From an uncultured Clostridia bacterium (GTDB lineage Bacteria > Bacillota > Clostridia > Christensenellales > Borkfalkiaceae), in NCBI GenBank assembly GCA_946627905.1, contig CAMOVY010000081.1:1-5062 (forward strand): a stretch of DNA of 5,062 bases, written 5' to 3'. This document shows, piece after piece, positions 1-5,062 of this stretch. The notes beneath the pieces are model-generated. The model was not told the DNA's origin. It was given only the letters and a program-made list of their open reading frames with translations, and made no database searches. Position numbers and translations under genes: made by a program. Position 1 is the first letter of the stretch, and the number at the start of each line of letters is the position of its first letter.

Positions 1-1137
1 AAGGCTTTTCGTTCCGCCGCCGAACTTTTTGAACCTGTCGCCCTTTCTGCGAAAGCGGATTACCGCGCCGTCCGGTATCTTGTCGATATCTGCGTAAAAC
101 CCTGTTTTAAGGTCTTCGCCCGATACGTTATCGCACGCCGAAACGGTTATCGTCCGTCCGTCAAGCGCGTGCAGGCCCGTGGTGAAGGGGATAGCGGTAT
201 CGTTTTCACAGGTACGGTCTTTAAATAACGTTATTTTGTCGTACTCTCTCGCCGCTTTTATGTTTAAAGGTAAAGACACGGTTTTGCCGTTTTCTTTCTC
301 GGTAAGAGCGCACACGTCGTCAACGTGTATCTTTTCGTAATCGCGTGTTAGCCCTAGGTTTTTAAGCGCTATAATTACCGCCCGCGCCATCACCGCGCTT
401 GGGGTGTCTATGGAAATTCCGTATCCGTCGCCGTGGCAAAAAACCGCTTTTTCCGCAAGCGAAGACAAAAACTCGTCTTCGGTTTTAAGCGTTTCGGTAA
501 GCCGCAGAACGCTTTTTTCCGCTTCGGGGAAAACTTCTTTGATTTTGGGTATTACGTTAAGGCGCAGAAAGTTGCGCGTGTAGTCAATGCAAAAATTCGT
601 TTCGTCGTCCACAAACGGGATAGCGTGTTTTTTTACGTAATCGGTTATTTCCGCCTTACTTAACTTTATAAACGGGCGGTATATAACGTCGTTGTAATCC
701 CGTATGCCCGTAAGTCCTTTAACACCCGTGCCGCGGAATAGGTTAAACAGTACCGATTCCAAATTGTCGGCGCTGTGGTGCGCGGTAAACACTGCGTCGC
801 ACTTGCCGCTTTTAACGGCGTCAAAAAAGCACTCATATCTTAAAATGCGCGCCGCCTGTTCTATGGGGATTTTGTCGGTTTTGGCTTTTTGCGGCGCGTC
901 GACTTTGTATTCTAAAAGCGGAATATTGTTTTTCGCACAGTAGTCTTTAACGAACGCCGTGTCGCGCAAAGAGTTTTCGCCGCGTATGCCGTGTTCTATA
1001 TTTAAAGCGACGGTTTTTATATTAAAACGCGTGCAGAAATTTGCCGTAAAATGCAACAGCGCCATAGAATCCGCGCCGCCGCTCACGGCAACGGCAACCG
1101 TTTTGCCGTATAAATTTTTACTAATTTCGGCGTTCAT
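1..1137 (-). CDS. tilS: tRNA(Ile)-lysidine synthetase TilS, C-terminus cut by window edge
   Basis: TilS uses ATP to attach lysine to C34 of the CAU-anticodon tRNA(Ile2), turning it into an AUA reader; the enzyme is cytoplasmic and normally essential. Reading the minus strand from the ATG at 1137 gives 379 codons without a stop. Visible motifs are the PP-loop SGGADS (residues 19-24), AHHSADNLES (119-128), RGTG (135-138), YRPFI (153-157), DETN (178-181) and TRNFLR (187-192), in TilS order. The last residues, with RRKGDRFKKFGGG, match the start of the C-terminal tRNA-recognition domain; compared with a usual length of about 450 aa, some tens of residues are missing. The start is fixed because an in-frame TGA lies five codons upstream and no earlier start codon intervenes, while later starts would lose the PP-loop. 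There is no Shine-Dalgarno sequence before the ATG. The gene diverges from the tRNA(fMet) gene. S122 sits where many homologues have A; probably neutral. Confidence 0.96.
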   Translation of the reverse strand, partial: MNAEISKNLYGKTVAVAVSGGADSMALLHFTANFCTRFNIKTVALNIEHGIRGENSLRDTAFVKDYCAKNNIPLLEYKVDAPQKAKTDKIPIEQAARILRYECFFDAVKSGKCDAVFTAHHSADNLESVLFNLFRGTGVKGLTGIRDYNDVIYRPFIKLSKAEITDYVKKHAIPFVDDETNFCIDYTRNFLRLNVIPKIKEVFPEAEKSVLRLTETLKTEDEFLSSLAEKAVFCHGDGYGISIDTPSAVMARAVIIALKNLGLTRDYEKIHVDDVCALTEKENGKTVSLPLNIKAAREYDKITLFKDRTCENDTAIPFTTGLHALDGRTITVSACDNVSGEDLKTGFYADIDKIPDGAVIRFRRKGDRFKKFGGGTKSL

Positions 1138-1143
1138 AGGTAT

Positions 1144-1173
1144 ATTGTATCATAACGGTAATAAAAATTTCAA
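1144..1173 (-). promoter_or_regulatory. Predicted sigma-70/SigA promoter of tilS
   Basis: On the minus strand a -35 box TTGAAA (1173-1168) and a -10 box TACAAT (1149-1144) are separated by 18 bp. Counting from the -10 box puts the expected +1 at about 1137, which is the A of the tilS ATG. A transcript from here would have no leader or only a few bases of one. An overlapping TATGAT (1154-1149) is a worse choice because its spacer to TTGAAA is only 13 bp. Confidence 0.55.
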
Positions 1174-1267
1174 GTGCTGAATATGTTATTTTGTGTTCAA
1201 AACCCTATTTTTTATATTAAAGCGCATTTTTACAACAAAAAACATACGAAAAAATACGGAATAATCA

Positions 1268-1296
1268 TTGACAAAACCGAAATTATGTTATATCAT
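1268..1296 (+). promoter_or_regulatory. Predicted promoter of the tRNA(fMet) gene
   Basis: A consensus -35 TTGACA (1268-1273) is followed after exactly 17 bp by TATCAT (1291-1296), which has five of six consensus bases. The expected start near 1303 gives a leader of about 37 nt before the tRNA, including a small hairpin GAAAG/CTTTC (1312-1316 with 1321-1325). The strength of the boxes fits a stable-RNA gene. The rest of the 1138-1339 spacer is AT-rich and shows no coding sequence. Confidence 0.75.
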
Positions 1297-1339
1297 ATAA
1301 AAGCATCTTTTGAAAGAGCACTTTCGGGGGGTGCGGTAT

Positions 1340-1417
<78 letters not shown>

Positions 1418-1418
1418 C

Positions 1419-1463
1419 AACCACGGCGACAGGCGGTTTTGCCTGTCGCCGTGGTTTGTTTTT
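1419..1463 (+). terminator. Intrinsic terminator of the tRNA(fMet) transcript
   Basis: A perfect 16-bp stem (1419-1434 with 1441-1456, GC-rich core CCACGGCGACAGGC) closes a six-base loop, and the T-rich tract TTTGTTTTT (1455-1463) begins within the last stem pairs. It starts two bases after the encoded CCA, so the precursor tRNA would have almost no trailer before the hairpin. Confidence 0.85.
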
Positions 1464-1477
1464 GTACGGCGATATAG

Positions 1478-1496
1478 GGGGATTTGAACTTCCTGA
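1478..1496 (-). repeat. Inverted partial copy of the tRNA(fMet) T arm
   Basis: Read on the minus strand this segment is TCAGGAAGTTCAAATCCCC, matching 18 of 19 bases of the tRNA at 1387-1405, including the extra A of the T stem. The flanking bases (TATATCGCC after it) do not continue as a tRNA acceptor strand, so it is a fragment and not a gene. Its GGGGATTTGA end also forms a 10-bp inverted repeat with the orphan tail at 1643-1652. Confidence 0.7.
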
Positions 1497-1515
1497 TTTA
1501 CTTTCTTTGAGAGCG

Positions 1516-1609
1516 CTTTCGTTTCGTAAACGTTGTGTTTTGCCACAAGCGCATAAACGAAAGGGGATCGCTGTCCGCAACGGGCGGCAGCCTTTTCGCG
1601 TAGCGAAAA
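1516..1609 (+). other. Run of three consecutive hairpins in non-coding DNA
   Basis: Three potential stems follow each other. The first is 9 bp, CTTTCGTTT (1516-1524) with AAACGAAAG (1555-1563), enclosing a smaller TTGTG/CACAA stem (1533-1537 with 1544-1548). The second is GC-rich, GCTG-CCGC with GCGG-CAGC (1570-1591, one bulged T, loop 1579-1583). The third is TTTTCGC/GCGAAAA (1593-1599 with 1603-1609, loop GTA). They could be secondary structure of a small mobile element, a recombination site or an RNA; I recognise no known RNA family. Confidence 0.4.
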
Positions 1610-1642
1610 ATAACCCGAATAATTTTAGCGCAACAGGGCAAA

Positions 1643-1664
1643 TCAAATCCCCTCCCCGCAACCA
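1643..1664 (+). repeat. Orphan 22-bp tRNA(fMet) 3' tail (attR-like direct repeat)
   Basis: This is an exact copy of 1396-1417, running from the second base of the T loop through the 3' T-stem strand, the acceptor strand and the encoded CCA. No D arm, anticodon arm or 5' acceptor strand precedes it, so it cannot be a tRNA. Identity begins inside the T loop and stops right after CCA. The T-loop region is a common crossover area for tyrosine-recombinase elements that target tRNA genes. Confidence 0.85.
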
Positions 1665-1670
1665 AAGAAG

Positions 1671-1708
1671 TGGGTCAAAAGGTCTTTTTTGCCTTTTGAC
1701 CCATTTTT
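1671..1708 (+). terminator. Second intrinsic terminator, behind the orphan tRNA tail
   Basis: A perfect 12-bp stem TGGGTCAAAAGG (1671-1682) with CCTTTTGACCCA (1692-1703) has a nine-base T-rich loop and is followed by TTTTT (1704-1708). It stands six bases after the CCA of the orphan tail. It may be the original terminator of the tRNA gene, separated from it by the 247-bp unit. The A-rich 5' side could also let it act weakly on the minus strand. Confidence 0.75.
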
Positions 1709-1820
1709 GCATATTTTTAGGCAAAAATAAGCGTTCTTTAAGACACTTGGGCATCTAAACGTTTTTATTTCCGAAAAATCAAAGAACACTTTATACACAC
1801 ATCTAAAAGAGTGGGCAAAT
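1709..1820. other. AT-rich non-coding spacer
   Basis: I see no gene here on either strand. The only structure is a short AT hairpin ATTTTT/AAAAAT (1713-1718 with 1723-1728) and a wide 7-bp inverted repeat GTTCTTT (1733-1739) with AAAGAAC (1781-1787). The latter is too short and too far apart to mean much alone. Confidence 0.5.
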
Positions 1821-1841
1821 GTGCCACCGACGGGATTTGAA
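1821..1841 (-). repeat. tRNA-like 3' tail remnant of a different tRNA, minus strand
   Basis: The minus strand reads TTCAAAT (T loop, 1841-1835), CCCGT (T-stem 3' strand), CGGTGGC (acceptor 3' strand) and A (discriminator, 1822). That is the exact 7+5+7+1 geometry of a tRNA end. It is followed by CA instead of CCA, and the bases before the T loop cannot pair with CCCGT. It therefore looks like an orphan tail, like the one at 1643-1664 but in the opposite orientation and from another tRNA whose identity I cannot assign. A chance match is possible. Confidence 0.35.
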
Positions 1842-1853
1842 TTCAATAAAGGC

Positions 1854-1882
1854 TTTATTTTTTTCTTGCTTTATGCTACAAT
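1854..1882 (+). promoter_or_regulatory. Predicted extended -10 promoter of the kinase/regulator operon
   Basis: TGCTACAAT (1874-1882) is a good extended -10 element. The matching -35 position 17 bp upstream, TTTATT (1854-1859), is poor, which is usual where TGn is present. The start would be near 1889, giving a leader of only about 14 nt to the kinase ATG at 1903. No obvious operator repeat is seen here. Confidence 0.55.
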
Positions 1883-1902
1883 AAATAAAAGGTTGAAAAT
1901 TT

Positions 1903-3171
1903 ATGGAAAACAATACTATTTTTAATATAACAGTTTGTATTTTGGGGATTTTAATTCTTACGATACATATCGTAAACTTACTTATAAAAAAGAGCAAAAG
2001 AAAGGACGAAAAAACTCTTCTTGATTTTTTTGTTTTCACCGCCGTGCACTTTGCGACGTATCTGACGTTTACTTTTATTAAAACCGTATATACGAGTAAC
2101 GTTTATATAATTGCATTTTATACGACCTTTTATATAATGAACAACTTAGAAGTTTTTATGTTGTATAAATATATGAAAAGTTATACGTCTCCTTCGGGAA
2201 AGACCGAAAAAACTATAAACGCTTTCAACAATATACTTTTTGCCGTGTTTATTGCGCTTGATGTTGTAAATATATTTACGGGGGTTTTCTTTACAGCCGA
2301 AAACGGAGTTTATCAAAGAAGCAAAACTATGATACTTTCGCAAGGGTATCAATTTGTAATGTTTATTTTGGTCGTTATCATTACGGCGACAAACAAACAC
2401 CTAAACGTAAGGGAAAAGACGGCGTTTGCATTATATTGCTTTTTACCGTTTGCCGCAATAATCTTTCAGAACATATTTAAAGGTTATGCGATAGCGTATG
2501 CGTCAATCATAATCGCAATCGAAGTGCTTTTCTTTTTTGTAAACGTGCAAAAAAACATTGACCTTGCAAAAGAAGAAGAAAAGAATAAAGACGCGCATAT
2601 AAAAATAATGCTTTCGCAAATTAAACCGCACTTTATTTATAACGCCTTGTCGTCTATCTCCACGCTGATAAGCATAAATCCCGAAAAGGCAGAGACGGCA
2701 CTCGACGGGTTTACCGAATATTTAAGACACAACCTTTCTTCGCTTACCGAAACGAAACTGATTTCGTTTGAAGACGAATTAAAACACATAAAAACGTACG
2801 TTTCTTTGGAAACAATGCGTTTCGGCGGACGTGTAAACGTAGTTTACGATACGAGAGTTACAGATTTTTACGTTCCGACGCTTTCCATCCAACCGATAGT
2901 GGAAAACGCCATAAAGCACGGCATTTTAAAAAAGATAGAAGGCGGAACGGTTATAATTAAGACGTTTGAGACCGATAATAATTACGTGGTTGAAATAAAG
3001 GACGACGGGGTCGGTTTTAACTCCGACGGAATTGACTTTAACGGTAACGAACACTTAGGACTTAAAAACATTTGTTACAGGATAAAAAACTGTGGCGGCA
3101 ATATGACGGTAAACAGTGACTTGGATAAAGGGACAAGCGTTGTCGTAACGTTTTCAAAACAGAGTATATAA
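1903..3171 (+). CDS. LytS/YehU-type membrane sensor histidine kinase
   Basis: This is a 422-aa membrane kinase that would autophosphorylate and pass the phosphate to the regulator encoded next to it. About seven hydrophobic helices are visible (roughly 7-28, 39-62, 66-88, 107-130, 145-162, 172-192, 195-214), with no large extracellular domain, so the signal is probably sensed in or at the membrane. A charged linker (215-235) leads to the His_kinase core: QIKPHFIYNALSSI with phospho-acceptor His243. The ATPase domain has the N-box VENAIKHG (Asn335), G1 DDGVGF (367-372), GLKNI (386-390) and KGTSV (409-413), as in COG2972/LytS-class kinases. All catalytic motifs are intact. A modest AAAGG (1888-1892) lies 10 nt before the ATG. 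The ligand cannot be read from the sequence. The 5' half is notably AT-rich, as expected for membrane helices. Confidence 0.92.
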   Translation: MENNTIFNITVCILGILILTIHIVNLLIKKSKRKDEKTLLDFFVFTAVHFATYLTFTFIKTVYTSNVYIIAFYTTFYIMNNLEVFMLYKYMKSYTSPSGKTEKTINAFNNILFAVFIALDVVNIFTGVFFTAENGVYQRSKTMILSQGYQFVMFILVVIITATNKHLNVREKTAFALYCFLPFAAIIFQNIFKGYAIAYASIIIAIEVLFFFVNVQKNIDLAKEEEKNKDAHIKIMLSQIKPHFIYNALSSISTLISINPEKAETALDGFTEYLRHNLSSLTETKLISFEDELKHIKTYVSLETMRFGGRVNVVYDTRVTDFYVPTLSIQPIVENAIKHGILKKIEGGTVIIKTFETDNNYVVEIKDDGVGFNSDGIDFNGNEHLGLKNICYRIKNCGGNMTVNSDLDKGTSVVVTFSKQSI

Positions 3172-3172
3172 A

Positions 3173-3937
3173 ATGAAAATTTTGCTTGTTGACGATGAAG
3201 AATTAGGGCTTTTGCGTTTGAAGAGCGCAGTAAATGCCGCGCTTAACGGAGAGTGCGAACTATTGTGCTATATAAACCCCGTGATTGCCTTTGAAGAAAA
3301 TAAAACGGCAAAAATTGATATTGCGTTTTTAGATATCGAAATGCCTGTTTTAAACGGTATTTCTCTTGCTAAAAAGTTAAAAAGCGTTAATCCTTTAATA
3401 AATATAATTTTCGTTACCGCATATAATGATTACGCACTCGACGCATATAAAATGCACGCTTCGGGATATATAACAAAACCCGTAAACGAACAAAAGGTTA
3501 AAGAAGAACTTAACGGACTCCGTTATCCCGTGGAAATGAAATCGACGAAAAAATTGCAAGTCAAGTGTTTCGGGAATTTTGAAGTTTTTGTAAATGGCGA
3601 GCCGTTAAAGTTTTCAAGGAGCAAGTCGAAAGAACTGTTCGCGTATTTGATAGACAGAGAAGGGGTGGCGGTAAATATTAACGAACTGAACGTAATTTTG
3701 TGGGAAGAAGACCATAAATCTTATTGCCGTAACCTGATTGCCGATATATTAGCGACTCTAAAAAAGGTCGGTGCGGAAGGAGTGTTTATTAAGCGTCGCA
3801 ACGAGTGTTATATCGACGTCGATAAAATCGACTGCGACGCTTACGAGTATAAGAAAAACAACCCAGACGCAATAAGGGCATATCGCGGGGAATATATGTC
3901 GCAGTACCCTTGGGCGATATTTGAAGATAAAAATTAG
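3173..3937 (+). CDS. Response regulator with REC and SARP-like winged-helix output domain (COG3947-like)
   Basis: This 254-aa DNA-binding regulator is probably phosphorylated by the kinase that ends one base before its ATG. The REC domain (about 1-115) has the acidic pair D7/D8, phospho-acceptor D54 in FLDIEMP, T82 and K102 followed by P103, so it should be competent. Residues about 127-215 (KCFGNFEVFVNGEPLKFSRSK onward, with LWEED at 176-180) match the OmpR-like winged helix of SARP regulators. From about 219 (DCDAYEYKK...YRGEYM) only the beginning of a BTAD domain is present, about 35 residues against a usual length several times that. LytS-type kinases more often pair with LytTR regulators, so this output domain is less common. 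No real SD precedes the ATG; translational coupling to the kinase is likely. The likely product is an activator; its targets are unknown. Confidence 0.88.
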   Translation: MKILLVDDEELGLLRLKSAVNAALNGECELLCYINPVIAFEENKTAKIDIAFLDIEMPVLNGISLAKKLKSVNPLINIIFVTAYNDYALDAYKMHASGYITKPVNEQKVKEELNGLRYPVEMKSTKKLQVKCFGNFEVFVNGEPLKFSRSKSKELFAYLIDREGVAVNINELNVILWEEDHKSYCRNLIADILATLKKVGAEGVFIKRRNECYIDVDKIDCDAYEYKKNNPDAIRAYRGEYMSQYPWAIFEDKN

Positions 3938-3951
3938 AAAACGCCCGCATC

Positions 3952-3972
3952 TGTTGCACTTTTGTTGCACTT
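3952..3972 (+). promoter_or_regulatory. Direct repeat TGTTGCACTT x2 with 11-bp period; candidate regulator operator overlapping a -35 box
   Basis: TGTTGCACTT occurs at 3952-3961 and again at 3963-3972, one helical turn apart. SARP and OmpR-family winged-helix proteins are known to bind direct repeats of about 11-bp period, often across the -35 region. The second copy contains TTGCAC (3965-3970), a passable -35 box, and TAGAAA (3987-3992) is a weak -10 at 16 bp. The site lies between the regulator and the surface protein gene, so the regulator acting here is a natural inference. Two copies are few, and no binding is shown. Confidence 0.45.
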
Positions 3973-4013
3973 AGTATGGTAGTATATAGAAAATACTGCC
4001 ATATTTTATTTTA
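3973..4013 (+). terminator. Hairpin plus T-rich tract, likely terminator of the kinase/regulator operon
   Basis: ATGGTAGTAT (3976-3985) pairs with ATACTGCCAT (3993-4002) through one G-T wobble. The stem can extend to 3973-4005 around a seven-base loop and is followed by TTTTATTTT (4004-4012). The low GC content makes it a weak terminator. Because it overlaps the -10 and start region predicted from the adjacent repeat, it could instead be an operator palindrome. Confidence 0.45.
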
Positions 4014-4066
4014 AAAAAAACAAAAATCGGCGGGAAAAAGTAAAAAATATACAAAAGGAGAAAACT

Positions 4067-5062
4067 ATGGTACAAACAAAACATAGGCTAATGAGAAAAG
4101 TGTTAATCGCCTTACTTTCCGTAGTGTGCGTATTCGCAGCATCGGCGACTTTATTTACTTCTACTACGCATACGGCGTCGGCAGACTACGGGTGGAATGC
4201 CAGCGACTATAATCCGATTCCGAATACGACATGGCGTAGTCAACTTGTCAAAACGACCGCAACGAGTTATGGAAATGCCAGACTGAACCTTATATACATC
4301 ACGACTGGTGGTACTTTCATTGCCTTTGGCGGTTCTATCGCACCGAGTTATTACACTCCGAGCGATTCGTATTTCTATACCAGATATTTCTATTTTTCCG
4401 ATAGTGATATCGCAAATAATTTTAATAACTCGGGTTTAGCGTCGTCGGGATATAAATTATTCGGAACGCCGGGCAAAAATGGTGCCGATATATTGGACTT
4501 CTGTACCGTATATTATTCGGATTATACTAAGAAACAAGGTTTCGACGGTTACGTTGATCCTGAACGTCCCGACGATCACTACACGGTTCTCAATTACAAA
4601 GAAGACACCGGCGACTATTACTTCCTTGCCGCCGTTCTTTTGGAAACTACAACTTCCGCCGTCAACATTACGAAGGGAACGGGTATCAAAGACGCATATC
4701 TATCCACTAACCAGAACGCGACGAGCGGTTCTGCGAGCGGAAGTCAGTTCAATCAAAACAGTACGGTTTACGGGTTTGCCAAACTCGATAAGGGTTATAG
4801 CGCTAAATCAGGTTGGACGCTTGTAAGCGGAACGGCTAACCAAGAGAACGCAATTTATCGCGTCGGTTCTAAAACGGTTGGTACCAGTACTGTGGATTTC
4901 GGCACGATTTCCGCAGACGTGACGTCTTATACTATTTCTTACACGTTAAACGACGGAACTTTGCCTTCGGGATATCCTACGAGTTATACTATCACGACGA
5001 ACACTTTTTCGCTTTCTAATCCTACGAAAACGGGTTATACCTTTGCAGGTTGGACCGGTTCT
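4067..5062 (+). CDS. Secreted surface protein with InlB/Flg_new-type repeat, C-terminus beyond window
   Basis: The ATG at 4067 is preceded by a strong AGGAG (4056-4060) six bases upstream, and 332 codons run open to the window edge. The N-terminus is a classic signal peptide: a basic start (MVQTKHRLMRK), a hydrophobic core (12-30) and a probable signal peptidase I cut after THTASA (Ala39). Residues 40-287 are rich in Tyr, Ser, Thr, Asn and Gly; I recognise no known domain there. From about 288 the sequence YTISYTLNDG, then SLSNPTKTGYTFAGWTGS, is the start of an InlB B-repeat (Listeria-Bacteroides repeat, Flg_new family), a small beta-rich module common in large adhesin-like surface proteins. 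More repeats and a wall anchor are likely beyond the window but not seen. Its place after the kinase/regulator pair suggests regulation by it. The substrate or binding partner is unknown. Confidence 0.88.
   Translation, partial: MVQTKHRLMRKVLIALLSVVCVFAASATLFTSTTHTASADYGWNASDYNPIPNTTWRSQLVKTTATSYGNARLNLIYITTGGTFIAFGGSIAPSYYTPSDSYFYTRYFYFSDSDIANNFNNSGLASSGYKLFGTPGKNGADILDFCTVYYSDYTKKQGFDGYVDPERPDDHYTVLNYKEDTGDYYFLAAVLLETTTSAVNITKGTGIKDAYLSTNQNATSGSASGSQFNQNSTVYGFAKLDKGYSAKSGWTLVSGTANQENAIYRVGSKTVGTSTVDFGTISADVTSYTISYTLNDGTLPSGYPTSYTITTNTFSLSNPTKTGYTFAGWTGS

Larger units (their letters stand above)
1418..1664 (+). mobile_element. 247-bp unit bounded by direct repeats of the tRNA 3' end; possible small integrated element or remnant
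   Basis: The last 22 bases of the tRNA gene (1396-1417) recur exactly at 1643-1664, an offset of 247 bp. Site-specific integration into a tRNA 3' end leaves this arrangement: an intact tRNA on one side and an orphan tail on the other. Each copy is followed by its own terminator (1419-1463 and 1671-1708), as expected if the second belonged to the uninterrupted gene. The interval has no integrase and no credible ORF. It contains an inverted T-arm copy (1478-1496) and three hairpins (1516-1609). It would thus be a non-autonomous element or a deletion scar. The alternative is a tandem second tRNA gene that lost its 5' part. Confidence 0.35.

Noticed and set aside
433..1180. Three plus-strand ORFs of 73-79 codons
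   Set aside because: They are shadows opposite tilS, whose minus-strand frame carries all the conserved motifs.
1456..1758. Plus-strand ORF of 100 codons inside the 247-bp unit
   Set aside because: It starts within the terminator's T-tract, has no RBS, runs through hairpins, the orphan tRNA tail and the second terminator, and shows no protein-like pattern.
3938..4066. Riboswitch or attenuator in front of the surface gene
   Set aside because: The single AT-rich hairpin overlaps where the promoter would be and no conserved riboswitch core is seen; terminator or operator palindrome is simpler.
4479..4826. Plus-strand ORF of 115 codons inside the surface gene
   Set aside because: It is out of frame with the signal-peptide-bearing reading frame that continues into the InlB-type repeat, and it has no RBS.

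Overview
The window looks like chromosomal DNA from an anaerobic member of the Bacillota (Clostridia-like, possibly an uncultured gut lineage). The reasons are indirect: a TilS of Firmicutes type, an initiator tRNA with an encoded CCA, a LytS-type sensor kinase paired with a REC-winged-helix regulator, a secreted protein with an InlB/Flg_new-type repeat, AT-rich intergenic DNA and a strong AGGAG ribosome binding site. I cannot name a species.

Layout. Positions 1-1137 (minus) hold most of tilS, the tRNA(Ile2)-lysidine synthetase; its C-terminal end lies beyond the left edge. About 200 bp of AT-rich DNA with two divergent promoters follows. A plus-strand initiator tRNA(fMet) gene at 1340-1417 carries one extra base in its T stem. 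From 1418 to about 1850 there is no protein gene. This stretch is instead littered with tRNA-derived pieces: a 22-bp exact copy of the tRNA 3' end at 1643-1664, an inverted 18/19 copy of its T arm at 1478-1496, and an unrelated tRNA-like 3' tail on the minus strand at 1821-1841. It also has two strong intrinsic terminators and a run of hairpins. The pattern fits a 247-bp insertion or the remnant of an element that used the tRNA 3' end as attachment site; decay of a tandem tRNA gene is the main alternative.

Positions 1903-3937 form a two-gene operon: a seven-helix LytS/YehU-type sensor histidine kinase, and one base after its stop codon a response regulator whose output domain is SARP-like (winged helix plus a stub of BTAD) instead of the more usual LytTR domain. 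A further 129 bp downstream, at 4067, begins a secreted surface protein with a clear signal peptide and the start of an InlB-type B repeat at the window edge. The gap in front of it has a 10-bp sequence repeated with exactly 11-bp periodicity, followed by a hairpin with a T-tract. The spacing is what SARP/OmpR-family proteins bind, so the simplest working model is membrane signal -> kinase -> regulator -> adjacent surface protein. That regulatory link is inference.

The most unusual signals are the bulged initiator tRNA, the tRNA-tail repeats behind it, the SD-less and possibly leaderless tilS start, and the 11-bp-period repeat between regulator and surface gene. I did not find a convincing new defence or catalytic system.
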